NCBI GenBank assembly: GCA_932294295.1
Contig: OW028575.1
Location: forward strand, 18,480,058 to 18,544,057
Length of the DNA: 64,000 bases
Reading direction: 5' to 3'
Source of the DNA: Alitta virens
Taxonomy: Eukaryota > Annelida > Polychaeta > Phyllodocida > Nereididae
A program made the position numbers and the translations under genes. The notes below the pieces were generated by a model that saw nothing but the letters and a program-made list of their open reading frames with translations, did not search any database and was not told the DNA's origin. This document shows, in pieces, positions 23,001-36,560 of the stretch; the first letter of the stretch is position 1, and each line of letters begins with the position of its first letter.

Positions 23001-26000
23001 CAATTAAAATTGCGAACTGTGGCTCAGCTTGATCCAATACATGATAACCCGAAGATTCGATTCGCAGTCTAGGTATGTTCCAAATAAGGTGAGGGAACAA
23101 AAAAGATCTGACCAAGTCTAAAATGGCTCAAGTTACAATTTGTATGGTTTTTGCACGTGTGCAGTTGAAAAAGTTAAAACGATGACTTTCAAGTAACCAT
23201 GCAAAAGTCACAAACAGCAAACACAGACTGCCATGGAACAGGCGATATCTTCAAACTCTGGGCCTCCTGCTGACGAATTGATTCACATCAGACTCACTGC
23301 GGATGGTACTGGTTTAAAATAACTCATACAAACATGAATACCTTACATAATATGACTGACTGAATGCTCAAAATAGACCAGTACTCTGATCAATCCACCT
23401 GTCCTGATGTTGGTGAGTTTCGTGACATTACACAAGGAGTGATCGGGTGCACCTTTGAAGTCCCCCACAACAATGACATACACTTGAGTTGTGAGAGTTG
23501 GACAGCTCCACTCAATGAATTATTCAATCGCCTAAATCAAAATACCTTTGGCACTTCAAAGGACCAGCAACTTATGGCGTGCACTGTGCTCAGCTTCAAA
23601 CAGGAACGACCAGTTAGATCACTGAAAGCTCATTTCCAGTTGTTGGGACTTACTTTTCGGATTGGCAGTCTTCATTGTTCGATTAACTATTCGATTAACA
23701 CAAGCAATGCTCAGTTAATCACTAAGAGATGAAAAATGGCGTTCAGCTTACTGCAGTACTTCAGGATAACAGTGCAGTTGGCTTCTTGATCCCTCTGATA
23801 TTCAAACATCCTTCTGAGATGTGTTTTCGCCACTCAACGAGGTTGAATTATGATATGTGAGCTACAGGGACTATACACCTAAGTTATTCCTTGAGTGGGG
23901 TGTTTTACTCGTCCCAGCATTGTTATCAAGGATCATGCATGTTATCAAGCTTTTTTCCTGAATTTCTTTCAGTACACAAAGTTTTCTTATCACTCACAAG
24001 GTGTCTCAGAAGGCCCTACCCATTTTGCTGTGTGAGAAAGGCTGAGTATATTAAGGTCTCCCAACAAGATGTTAAGGCAGTTTCCACTTCGTCTGCTCAA
24101 CTGACAACCATAACAATAGGAAGCGCCATCTAGCTGTCGATCTTCCCACGCCTCAGATGACGTCATTAACACCCCGAGTGAAGAGGATCCAAGTTGGATC
24201 CCCCAAGTGGTCAGTTCTTCTTTTGGCATTTGTGGTTCCACAATGGAGTCCTGCATTGTCATTTTGCTTTGAAGTCGTTAGGCGGCGCTTTTGAAGTCAC
24301 AGCGCCATCTTGAAAGACGCGATTTGACCGCTTTGATAAGCGACATCAAAGCAGAAGAGGGGTTTTGGGTTACAAGGATCGAAGGCCGTGCGAGAGAGGA
24401 TCCAGGGCTAGCCAGCAGGTGTCGTTGGGGTGTAGCAGCCTCCTAACAAACAGATCCGTCTTGCCGGCCATCCATGAATAATACATTGTCTGATTAGCTT
24501 TTGATAGGGCGCGAAGTTTGTTCAATTGGGGCTTAAGGATTCCAATATCTGCAAGGCCTGAATGGAACCTTTGAGGCAAGATGAAAAAAGAAAAACAATA
24601 CAACAATGAATCACGTGAGTCATTGGGTGCGTGCGCATGCATGTGGCAACTTGATAAAGCCAAACCAATCGATCACTTGTAAATAATGGACACGGTGATT
24701 GACAAGTTTTGACTGGTGCCACTGCGCATGTCTTCCCTTATGATGCACACATGAATCATACTCACCACCAAAGGTCGTTTTTTAATTAGATGCAAAGCTA
24801 CATTTATTGTCTTGAAGAAACTGGTTTTTGGCATCCACATAACTAAGCAGTGGAACTTGTTGCTACATGAATTTTAAAACTGCTATCTACAATTGTATAA
24901 GTCACCCAGGTTTCTTTAATGAACTGTCTTTTAATAAGCATCTTAGGACCTACTATATATAATATTTATCCACATACTACTTAATAATCCTATTATTGTC
25001 TTTTTCATAGAGATTTTTTTTTATTTTGGAGGCAACTATTACATATAAATGTCTTTTCTTGTACCCATGCAAAGTAAGCCTACACTTCAATGTTTAACAA
25101 TTAAGATATTTCACTGTGGCCTCACATTTCGCCAAAGGGCGAACACTTTTCTGTTCCTTGGAGATGCTCCTGTAAGTCCTGTTTCTGATCTTGAGCTAGA
25201 AAATCGCTGATCAATCCCTTGTCTTGTAAATATTATCCGGATCGGAATCGTATGATCTTATATCGATCTCAAAGTTTGTTGAGACATATCCCATAATGAT
25301 CGCATGACGCAGCGCGGCAGTAAATAAGCAAGACAGTCAAGGGCGGATCTGGCATTTCGTCTCCGTTCAAGGTGAACTGTTTTTTCCCCTTTGATCCCAG
25401 ATATCCAAAACTGCAGTCGATGGCATTTCCACAACATCCACACACTCCGGCTTCATGGAGAGTATCGGCTCCAAGGCATTATGGGAGAATTTCATGTCTC
25501 TTTCCTGTCGCTGGTTATTCAAGCTAAGTATCGAAGCTCCCGGAGGATCATGCATCAAAATAAGCACAGGAAATTCTTGTTGCCCAAGGCAAAGTTTAAT
25601 CATACGCAACAGTCACACCCAAATGCAGTTATCTATTTCAATCTCTTTCAAATTTTGTCTCGGTTGGCGGATTTGTACCTGAAATGATGACACGTAACAC
25701 CTAAGTAGTATTTGGTGGGGGAGGGGGGCGCCAACATATACAGATTAAATTAAACTTGGGCCAACAGTGGACCAGTCAGTGTACCTTATCTAACTGAAAG
25801 GTTTATACATGTAACATCGAATGTAAGGGTCACTATGTGGCAGTTTACTTGCCATTAGTAACATGATTTCTCTTCCACACTGAAGACCTTTTTGAACCTT
25901 GGCTAATCCTCATCCATTTGATATAATGTTATCGTTACTTGAATGACTTAAGTCTCTTTTAGCTATACTGTGAATAACAGGGCAGCCCAGAGGGACTTTC

Positions 26001-28110
26001 AGCAGAAAACATTAAAAACATGACAACAAAAGAAATCTCAACACAGTTTGCAGCTTTTCTACATTTATATCAACTAAAATGTTGTTTGAACTAACCGGAA
26101 GTTGTACCTTTATATGTGTGTCAGTGACAAGTAATGACATACTATAGGACCTATGGGCATATTGTTTGGGTCCGAAAGTTTGAATATACAAACCTTACGG
26201 TGTTCAATGACCCCTTTGATTGGTACTCAAATGTCATATAGTTCATTGAGAACCAGATTTATTTTTAGATAAAGAGTTCCAAATTGCTTCTGCATAAATG
26301 TTTACCTTTGATGCGTATCAATAACAATCTGGGTGGAGGCCTATACAGCAAGAGATGAAAGTCAGGGAGATGCAGGATATGGAAGGATTGAATGGGAGAT
26401 GGCTACTCGCAGGACCCTGTGAATAGAGCAGCCATTCACATGTAAATGAAGACATTCGCACTGTGTGAAAGTGCTCGTATATATGGGAGCCAAGTCAGAA
26501 ACATTAGCTTTCAGTTTTGGCGCCAAACTTGACAGGAAAAGAGAGAGAGGAGGATTTGGCGCCAATTGATCTCGTCTGATGTTACAGACGAGCCTAGCAT
26601 GCATGAAAGTGGCCCATCGCGAGGAGGGTCCTACCCCTCCCCACCCTTCTTACTTTTACCCCCTCAAGCCTTCTCTTCATCAATTTAACTCCACCGAGCT
26701 AGTGTTTCTGCAGTTACGAGGTCTGGAGCCTGCAGAACGCCTTCAGTGACGAAATCGAAGATTTTAACAACCGAAATAACGACTGACGACTCACAACGCT
26801 AAGTGCGTCACAGACATTCAACTCCACTTTTAAAATCGCCCAAGGCCCGGAAAGTTGGGCTGGAATTCAACGTCCACAAAAAATGGTGCGATACAAATTA
26901 TTCCCCTGGCGATATGCAAATGAACTTAGGAGGATGACTGCAGATAGAGAGCGCCTCCACGACAAAAGAATCATTTTCGGCATAATGCGAAATTGGGTGG
27001 GTAGAACAGAGTCTGAGTATTAGGGGCTGTCATTAAGTGACTATTTTCAAGTTAATCAGTCCCTTCACACCGATAAATCAATCAGCGAGGGGAAGGTCGT
27101 CATCGAGTTGAGCAATCGCTCGTTTCTCACAGTCGCCCCATTCAGCAGAGCGCCCTGGCCATTGTGCGTCGCAGCACGTGCACTGCCGTCATGGCTTTGA
27201 TGTCGCCACGCGGTCCTTTTGATGTCGCCAGGAAATGGACAGGACGCATCGGATGACGTCGTTGTGCATGCAGACGGTGCGTCAGAGTGACATCGTTTGG
27301 AGGGGGGGGGGGGGTGGAAGTCCATGGAGGGGAAGGGTGCAGGGGGATCAGGAGGACGGGTTGCAGCCCTTTTGTCCTCAAGAACGATCATCGGTCGCCA
27401 GGACAATCGCCAGGAAAATCGCCATTATCATAAGGCCGTCCGTCTTGACGCCGCGGCGCTGCACGGCTGCCATCAGACTTACATTAGGTTGATACATTTG
27501 CAGGAATGAATCGCTTTCATGGCTAATCCCTTTCCAATATAAAACAGCCTTCTCAAAGACATAAAAGAGAAACGGCCCTTTGAGGTTTTCTAGATTTTTA
27601 TCTGATTGGGCTCCACAGGAACCGGAAAAAGTATGGCGTGTTTTGTAATGACACAAGTTTCTTTAAGGTGGCGGGGCTTTTGCTCATCAAAGGGGAGGTT
27701 TTGCAATAGTGAGATATATGAGAGTGTGTGGCTCACACACTGGTTGTGTTGTCTCAAAGATGGGTGCATTATGGCAAGCAAAACAAGGAGGAGGAGGAGG
27801 ACGAGGAGCAGGGGGAGGATAGGAGCAAGAGGCAGGGAGAGGCTGTGATGGCTGGTTGGGCCACCTTCCTGCCCCTGGCAGGCACCATCTCTACGGCTTC
27901 ACACCTTGCTTGGCTGGAGCACAAAGGAAGACACGGGATAATACATAAAAGGCCAAGTAAAAACAAAGACTAATGCAGGTTCGTCTTTGCGGCCCAAGCT
28001 GATTACAACTCAAAGGGCCTGCTTCAAAGTGCGCTGGCCATTTTTCACAGAGCTGCAGAGAAGGCTGCCCGGGCCTCTCTTTCATCTTCTGCACTTTTAT
28101 CTGCAACATT
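20100..28110. promoter_or_regulatory. Possible regulatory landscape dense in CTTTGA and GACG words
   Basis: About 8 kb with no recognisable gene or transposon. It has locally higher GC and mixed-composition islands (20.75-21.05, 21.3-21.9, 22.1-22.3, 24.25-24.4, 26.7-27.6 kb). By eye I count about 27 TCAAAG/CTTTGA occurrences, against about four expected for a random 6-mer on both strands. Strong TCF/LEF-type sites include AGATCAAAGG at 22156-22165, GGCTTTGATCT at 22011-22021 and CCTTTGATCC at 25388-25397. A perfect CRE palindrome sits at 24158-24165. Homeodomain-type AATTA/TAAT words are frequent at 21220-21260. The regulatory role is inference. Confidence 0.35.
22270..22306. repeat. 11-bp tandem repeat, 3 copies
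   Basis: GCTCACAAGAG-type units occur three times in a row; the middle one has GGG instead of GAG. Confidence 0.85.
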
Positions 28111-29985
28111 TCTGCTGCTGAGTTGCAAACGTCATTCCCAGCTAGGCATCTCTATCTTACAGCTTTCTACATCTTCTTTCTATTAGTTTAGTATTGAGAC
28201 ACATATTTCTTCTGCGAATTAGAGACTAGTGTTTCCTGCAATACCTTTAATTGGGCCATATGCGTGTCAGATGGGGCAGTTTTTGTGTCAGATGGGGCAG
28301 TTGGTGACTGCACAGCTCCATTACACTACCAGTAGTAGCGCATTGCAATCGTTTAATTCAATCAATATCTGGATGGCCAAATGCCAAAAAAGACAATGGT
28401 TACAATTGTTTGTTACACCTCCATGTAGTTTCTCACACCTTGGTGTGTCTACAAGTACACCAGGGGGCGTTGTAGGCAGATATTGCATACGAAGGCAGTA
28501 GTTTACCCTTCAAGCACAAACTATTTCAGCAAATTGCGGCAATGTTAAAAGACAATATTGTCTAAATATTTGAATATATTTCATGAATATTATTTTACAC
28601 ATTTCTGCAACATTGTCATAGTGGCGGTTAGGTACTAATCTGAAGGATTGTTAGTTACAGCCTTACCTTGTGACGATGTTTTACAAAATTATTTGTAAAA
28701 ACCTGAATGCTATGAACATATTCTGGCAATAATTTTGCTAATAAGCCAGACGGATGGAAAGTCCACACCATGTTACAAATTGACTTGCCCCAGCATAGGC
28801 CCTGAGTACAAGGAGCCTCGTAAGTTCCTTCCTGCTATACAGGTCCCTATTATCTGCACATCAATTGATTTGAATAACTATAGATTCTGTTTGGTGGATT
28901 ATCTGCTTGTTGTGTCTCGGTTATGGCTATAATGTGTCAGTTGGCCTCAGCAAACAAAGAGAATACCAAAATGTGCAACACACATTCCGAAAAGGCCAAT
29001 TTTTGGTATTTCAGCTTTAGTGGTACCACTGTATCACATCAGAATGGGAAGTTGCCATGACCTAGAAAGTAGCTTCTTCCTGAAAAGAACAATTAATGTC
29101 CATTAATGTAGTCTTTGCTGCTCTTGGTGCAGTTATTTTAGGGCATGTGGTTTTCAATGACTAAGCAGTTGCTGTATACTTTATAGCTCAAGAAACCAGC
29201 TTGTACACATGCCTGTAACTCGGAATGCATGTATTTTGTAGAGAATGTCTCACAGATCAAATTGGTGTACAGATAATTTTAACTCTTTGAAGTATTTATT
29301 GGTAGAGCCAAAGAAAATAAGTATTTCAGCCCTCTCAAGGTTACTGTGGTATATCTTTGGACATGGACAAAATGACCTCAAGAGACCCCAATGTGGTGGT
29401 ATACTGATGCAGTATTCACATTACTTATTTTTTTCACATTAAGTATATGCAGAGATATTTTAATTAAAGTAACATGGTATATCATTGCACAAGCATCAAA
29501 GAATCTGGTCATTATGCTTTCTACTATAAGCTTTTGAATGCTGCTGCTGTATTTTGGTATTGTGATAAACCATCAATATTTAAGGGTAAATAGGGTGTAT
29601 ATTATGAACCCGTTTCACAGTATTGCTGCTGTTCACCTATGAATGTACCATTGAATTTTCCATATCATAGCCAACAATTTTGACTGCATCATTGCAAAAG
29701 CCATGGGCGGCCAAAGTTACCCTGAAGGTGGTAACTTTGCCACCCATTATTTTATAATATAAATATTCTATGTGTGTTTTGATAGAACCTATAATGTTTG
29801 CTAAAGAGGCCCAAGATACCCAGGTTTACGGTACTTATTTTTTTTACTTGGGAGAAAGACAAAATCAGGCAAAGATGTTGCTAACTGGGCTTCCCATAAT
29901 CCCAAGCCAAATGCCATAGTGAGAGTGACTTGGGCAACATTCACAAAGCATGGAGTGGACCTGGTTTGTAACAAAGGGGTAACTA

Positions 29986-30089
29986 GTGGCCATCAAACTA
30001 TTTGTATCCAAGTGTGGCCATCAAACTATTTGTATCCAAGTGTGGCCATCAAACTATTTGTATCCAAGTGTGGCCATCAAACTATTTGT
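29986..30089. repeat. 26-bp tandem repeat, 4 perfect copies
   Basis: Four identical units beginning GTGGCCATCAAACTATTTGT. The perfect identity indicates recent expansion. Confidence 0.97.
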
Positions 30090-31139
30090 ATCCAAGTGAT
30101 TTTCTTTGAATGAAGTTTGTGTAAGAATAAAACATAGGATGCGCGGCAGCAAACCCTCAGCGAATGGCCACATAGTACACAAGCGCCATCAACATTGTGC
30201 AAAATGACAAAAACCTCTGTAACAAATGTAGTTGAGCAACTAGACATTATGCTATCTTCTGTATGTTATTTTTGTCCATCCAAGACAATCACAATTGATT
30301 ATGCTAAATGAATTCCAAATCAATAGGAAGCACACAGGGCAAACTCCGATGATGATTCTTACAGTTGTGTGAGTTGTTGTTTTGAGCAACTTTGATAATA
30401 ATACAGATATACTAATATATAATATATCATTCAGCTACATATATAGTACATGGAGTTTACCCATGGTCTGCAAAGTTACCATGCTTTTCTTGTACACTGT
30501 ATATGACTTTAAATATCAAACCTTAGATCTTTCAAATTCTTATCCCATTTATATATTTTAACTGACTGTATGAGGCAAATAAAATCAATGTCAATACCAA
30601 TTCTATTGTAGAAGGTGATAATGAATATAATATTGCATAATATGGATGTCATGTTTAGTATCAACATTTTTGTATCTTGCATGACAGACATGTTTCAGAA
30701 TATTTTAGTTACTTCATGCTTTGGAATTTTACAGTTTTTGACTGTAAAATTGCCTAAATATTTCATATTTACCTCTCATTATAAATATTCTAAATTATTT
30801 ATGGCCACATAATTGACATTGAACTAGGAGTATAAATAACAACCTGCCAGTCTTGATAGCCACACGTGGTTGTTACATAACAGACAATAATCTCAGGTAC
30901 CACACAACAGGTCCTGCAGGGGGTCAACTTTTTCGCATTGAGTTCAGATTTTGTGCATTGGTCATGGAAATGGTAGTTTTAATTCATTTTCTTTATATTA
31001 TCATATAAATAATTGATAAATATTATGTACCATGGTACTAACCTTTTATGGCTTTCATTATAAAATATTGGCATGCCAGGTTAGCGAATGCAGGAAATAA
31101 AACACAATTAGCATTATATTAAGATTTTCCATCATCATG

Positions 31140-31429
31140 AAATAAGCATGAAGTAACTGTAAAAATGAAGTTTGGACAGAGAAATGAAGTTTGGACAGAG
31201 AAAGGACCATACCTTAGATCTGTTATTGCAAAATTTCATTCACGAAGGATGAATAGTGTCTTTGATATGGAGGTTTGAAAAATCATGAATTTTTCATATT
31301 TTCCCCTTATTATAAGTATTCTACATTATTCATGACCACGAAACCCCAAAAAGGCACAACAACAACACTGTTTTAGACATATTCTCTTCATGTTTTATAC
31401 CTTTTTGGTGCACAAGGGTTCCAGTTCTG

Positions 31430-31509
<80 letters not shown>

Positions 31510-31860
31510 CAGACTTGTATCATTGTGATTATCAAGTCTCAACCAGGTGATCATATAGTGTAATCTCTGGAAATACATTTTAACACAATTATTTGCATTT
31601 TTCCAGATTTTCCAGTAGTATGAAAAAATAATGATATGGATGTCAAAATAAAGTTCATAAAGTGAAAGAACTTTAATTTAGATGTGTTATTTCACTCATA
31701 TGAGATTAATAGTGTCTTGATTTTTCATATTTCCACTTTCTTATGCAAATTTCATATCATTTATGGGCATGAGACCCCCAAAAGGCACAAATACATTAAT
31801 TTGGACATATTCTGGCCAAGTTTTAGGAATGTAGGAGTGCGTGAGTTCTGCTCCGGAACT
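31140..31860. repeat. Diverged direct duplication, about 460-bp period
   Basis: Copy one (about 31180-31432) and copy two (about 31640-31856) share, in order, AATAGTGTCTT, TTTTTCATATTT, a GAC/GAGACC-CCCAAAAAGGCACAA segment, GACATATTCT and GAGTTCTGCT-like ends. A short 19-bp duplication (GAAGTTTGGACAGAGAAA) lies at the start. A third partial copy may sit near 30760-30815. Confidence 0.65.
31432..31506. repeat. (CA)n microsatellite, about 37 units
   Basis: An uninterrupted CA tract of 75 bases, placed exactly where copy one of the diverged duplication ends. Confidence 0.98.
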
Positions 31861-32563
31861 AAAAAAAATTATGTTGTCAATTATTTCCTAAATTTTGTAT
31901 AACATAGCTGAGACATGTCAATGTGACTTACTGTAAGAAATTTCGTTTGGATAAATGAATTAGTGTTCAAGTTATGCTCTGGAAACGAAAGTGCATGCCA
32001 GCCCACCTTGGACAGACATGGATTTTTCAAAGTGATAATAATATCAGACACTGGTCACTGATCTATTGTCTTACAAATAGGACTCAGGTGAGATGTAGCT
32101 CATAAAGAGTCAGTCAGTCTGGAATCATCGCAAAAGGCTAAAGCCTAGTGCATACTGGCACAAGTAAGACCTACGAGTGACCACGGAAATGTTACAAGTT
32201 TGCTTCGGTGAAAATTTAAAAGAAATTATGAATCTCTGTGAAAGATATGAAACACAAATTTAAGACTGCATAAACTATGTAATAATTTTGTAAATAATGT
32301 CAGATGAACAAAATATATTTTTTCCAAATTTCTACTATCCTGACCATAACGAAATCATAATAATTCACACAAGTGAGCTCTAAAGTGACCATAGTTTTAG
32401 CTAATTTTGGATAAAGTCCTTGGTTACCACTTCCATAATTGAACTGGCAACCATGGAATTTTACTGCAGTAGAACAAGCTCAACAACATTGACCACATGG
32501 CCTATATATAGAGCTTACAGGCCATTACTACCAGAAAAGTTAAGCTTCTTGCAGCAAGCAGCA

Positions 32564-32650
32564 GTAGCTGAATTGTCTGAGGTGTTGCTCTGAGGGCTGG
32601 GAGTGCAGCAGTTCAAGTCCAGTCCAGAAAATGTATCTTTATTTTATTAA
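32564..32650 (+). mobile_element. tRNA-headed SINE (tRNA-Leu-like head)
   Basis: TAGCTGAATTGTCTGAGG (A-box region) and AGTTCAAGTCC (B box, 32610-32620) are spaced as in a tRNA with a long variable arm (GGGCTGGGAGTGCAGC), which suggests a class II tRNA such as Leu. The stem ends do not pair well. It continues into ATGTATCTTTATTTTATTAA, which is also the outer tail of the adjacent LINE on the opposite strand. Confidence 0.5.
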
Positions 32651-32680
32651 TTAATAATATGTTTACATGACATTTTTTTA

Positions 32681-35600
32681 TTAATATATTTCCACTAAAT
32701 TACATAATTTCCTGAAGTTTTTCATATGGCCCAGCATAAAAACATATAAAACAAGTAAAAAGAAAATGCATGTTAAACATTGGCAGTGTTGGTCCTTGAG
32801 AAAGATCAGACTTGAAACATTCAGTGGTGGTGGCATTGTGAACTTCTTCCGGTAAATTATTCCAGATTGTGGATCCATCATAAATAAAAATCTGTTCTAC
32901 ATGCCGGAACATCAACTTGCATAGTATCACCCCTACGGGTGTTTCTCTCATTAGTATCACATGTCATAACCACTGAATTACATAAATAAGCAGGTGCAGT
33001 ACCATGGATACATAGTACATTGTTATACTAATGAAATAATTTATTCTTTCCTCAATAGTTTTCCATCTCAACTGTTTTACCAAATCTATACCTCGGACAC
33101 TTACAATATCAAAATTGCCACCAACAATACGAGCGGCTCTGTTTTGTAGTCTTTGAATAGTTTGAATATTTATGTTGGAAAGACAGGCATGATATAAGTT
33201 GAATAAGTCATTTTCAGAATATTACTTGGAACTATATATCTAAGTCTTGCCAACCATGAAAGTTTCCTAGAAAGATTTTTAGTGAGTTCATTTAAATGGA
33301 TTTCAAAGTCAAGATTGTCAATATGTACACTAGGGTGCATCATCTGCCCCCATTATCAGAAATCCAATCGGTCCCTAGTCTTAAAATGTTCCTTTTGGGA
33401 TATAATGAAGATTCTGAAATTTTATGTATTTTGGATAACATCTATGTGGGTATTGAATATCACCCAAATGGTAGGTTTTTCTTCTGTCCGTGGCTAATCT
33501 TTTAATATTACATCAATGGAAGATCAAATAATTTCACAGAAGAACTTGCTTAAGTATTTTTTGCATCTCTACTATATTAAGGATTGTTTTAAGCATCCCT
33601 CAAAAATATCAAGTGCCATTATTAGTTGAAGAAGAGCCAATCGTCTGCCCATTTATCCAAAAGAGGCTGTCATGATAATACACTGACCTCGTAATTTGTA
33701 AAGGTGTTTGGAATATGCCAACATCTTGTTTAGGAAAAGGTATATATACAAATTTTTTTGTTATTCAGGTATTGGGTGTAGAAATTTATTTTATAGTATA
33801 GAATATTTTATAATTGGAAATAAGCTGTTACAAGTTGATGAGACTGATGTAACTTCAAATAATTATCAGACTGAATGTAGCATAATAATAGAATATGGAA
33901 TGTGAATCCTATAGATAATCAAAGCAAGCCTCAGCAAGACAATGGAAGAAATAATTGGCCTTGATTCAGGAATTACAGAAGAAGAAACTGTCATAAAAGT
34001 ATCATGTCTGCAGACATCTTCAAGTTCTGCAGTGTGTACCGTGGTACATTGCACTTTGGTCCTCTTTAACAGAACTGGATGGGAATCAACTAAGCTTGTT
34101 TGGAGGAGTTTCAGACTCGTGCCACAACGCCAAAATACACATGATTGCAGAGAGAAAGCTTAGTTAAAATATCATAAATCTGATTGATGATATTGCTAAA
34201 TCTCATGATATTCCTGTGCAATGCTGATTATGTCCAGTAATTGTAGAAAAGCTGAAGAAAACTTATTGATCAGCTTTCAAACATATTAAAAAATTTAAAT
34301 GTCAAAGGGACAAGAATAATATTCACCAGATTCAGGAAGGTGTTCGAAGATTTGTCAGCAAGAAGTATTAACAGCTTATCAAAGTTACACCCTTCTGTGT
34401 ACAATTCTGAAGTGCATAGTTTTCTGAAGTGCAGTACATGATTGAAGAATTAGGAGAGCATTGGAGATAGCAGAGACAGAAAAAGATGACTATCTAGAGT
34501 CTGTAATTCTGGATGTTGTCTAGAACATGACCATGAGACATTTTACAAGTTTAGCCAGAAATTGTGAATTTAAAACATTATATATGGCCAGATGGTCAAA
34601 ATTCTGCACTCAATCAAGATGAGCATATTGGAATCTGAAATCATGGTATTTCTTTCATTTGCAACAAATAATTTGATTACTGGTGAATGACTCTGCTGAA
34701 TGTTTCCTACAAGACTATTATTTTGTCAGAACTTGGTTCTGAATTAGGATAGAGGTCCAAGTACTTGCATTCTTATTCTCAGTGTGAAATCTTCACCCAA
34801 GGACATTAGTTTTGCCCAATCATGTTATTGTATGAGTTTAGTATGATAGTACTTGATAAGTGAGTGTTGTTCAATATTCATGAATTTGAACAACCTCATA
34901 TTATAAGCATGTTATCCATAGTCAGAAACCATCTTCAAAGCATAAAATTCAGCTATAGATTACACTAAAAATGTAAGATTTTTGGACATTTTATATTCTG
35001 CAATATTTCTTATATTTGCCAAATTTGTCATTTGGTGTTACGCAGATGCAAGGTCAGCATAAAGCCATTCAAACCTGCTGGTGTATGGTGTTTAAAACAC
35101 AAATAAATTGTTTCTTGGTGTTTCACTGGCCACTGTGCATAGTGTTTGAAATACAAATGAATTTATATGCTGTTTGTTCATTGATCAATACCAATAATTC
35201 ATCTGTTAGAAAGTGGTAATTGATATATACGAAACTTCATTGCCTTGGTGGACCACATAGGACCTGTCCAATCTTGGTGAAATTTTGCATGGCTGTCTTT
35301 GTTGGTAAAAGGAACACAATTACCTTGAGGACAGAATGAAAAAGTCATTTTTTAAAAATCATGGAGCGGATGATGCACCCTTATGTACACCTAGATACTT
35401 AGTTGACTTGGTACATTGCAAGTGACTACCATCAAGTCTAACATCAAAATTTCTTCTATGCTCATCATTTAACTTGGAACCAATTAGAATACAATTTAAT
35501 TTGTTAGTATTTAGAACTAACCTATTTGCTTTATACCATTGATTTACTTGACACAAAGTCTCATTGACATCATACGATAAATTTACAACATCAGAATTTG

Positions 35601-36560
35601 AACAATAAATAATTGTGTCATCTGCGTACATACTGCATCTACCATTTGTAACAACCATTGGAAGATCATTTATAAACACCATAAAGAGCAATGGGCCTGG
35701 GACACCCAGAGTTATCTGTGAAGGACTGGAGCACTTCTTATTTTGTTTGACAATTTGAGTTCGATTACTTAAGTAGGATTGTAACCAGTCAAGTTCAACA
35801 TTTCTAATGCCATACTTTTCATTTTGCTTTGTAAAATCTCATAATCAATTGTGTCAAAACTTTTTGAGATATCTAGAAAACACACACCTGTATACAATTG
35901 ATCGTCGATGTTCTGCAACCATTCATCATTTGTATTGTGTAAACATGTAGTGGCTGAATACATTTTCTGTATGCTGATTGGTCGAACGTTATGAAGCCCT
36001 TACTTTCAACGTAAATAACTAATTGACACTGAATTTCTTTTTCAAATAACTTTGCAATGTGTCCTATTACTGAAATAGGTCTAAAGTTACAGGCATCTGT
36101 TTTGTCGCCTTTTCCCTTATAAATAGGTGTTACTCTAGCATGTTTCCAGTCATTTGGTATACACCCAGTTCGTAAAGACAAATTAAACATATGAGTAATT
36201 GGTCTAGAAATTCCTTGAGCTGCAATTCTAAGTAATTTACAATCAAAGTCTAATCAAGTGAACTATGAGTGCTCAGCGTAGTGAGCAACTTATAAACACT
36301 AGCATTTGTGATTTCAGTTAACTTTAATTCATAAATACTTTCAGGTTCTTTCCATAAAGTGTCATTATAAGGAGGTAAATGATCAACAGTTTTATGACCA
36401 ATGTTTGTAAAAAAATTAATTTAACTCTTCAGCCGTAAGTGGACTACTAGTATCATTATTGTCTCCAGGGAGATTTACCAGACAGTCTGGACAATTCAAA
36501 TTACACCTTTCTTGAACTGAATTTTCCATCATTATACCAATCTTCAAAATATTTAATATC
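32681..36560 (-). mobile_element. Second LINE (CR1/Rex-like), 5' truncated, split by a hAT-type insertion
   Basis: Reading on the minus strand, about 36560-35390 and then 33322-32681 belong to one ORF2. The pieces are an RT N-terminal part (36190-36540, frameshifted), the WKHARVTPIYKGKGDK and FRPISVIGHIAKLFEK blocks (36190-35873), DISKSFDTIDY (35870), NDLP with catalytic YADDTIIY (35691-35600), and KYLGVH at the insertion point. The frame then resumes on the other side with IDNLDFEIHLNEL, followed by QNRAARIVGG near 33135 and an IWNNLPEEV motif near 32845. Stops and frame changes make it inactive. The missing 5' half is typical of truncated LINE copies. Confidence 0.9.
33331..35382. mobile_element. 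Non-autonomous hAT-type DNA element inserted in the LINE
   Basis: The 2052-bp insert is flanked by perfect 8-bp duplications ATGTACAC (33323-33330 and 35383-35390), the length made by hAT transposases. Its ends are imperfect inverted repeats: TAGGGTGCATCATCTGCCCC on the left and, on the minus strand from the right, AAGGGTGCATCATCCGCTCC (17 of 20 match). Removing the insert and one duplication restores the LINE reading frame exactly. No transposase was recognised; frames inside (for example 33942-34163) are short and unmatched. Confidence 0.88.

Larger units (their letters stand above)
28111..32560. other. AT-rich intergenic DNA
   Basis: No gene was recognised. Base composition shifts to AT-rich near 28.1 kb. 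It holds the 26-bp repeat at 29986-30089, two diverged copies of a roughly 300-base segment at 31140-31860, and a CA microsatellite. Confidence 0.35.
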
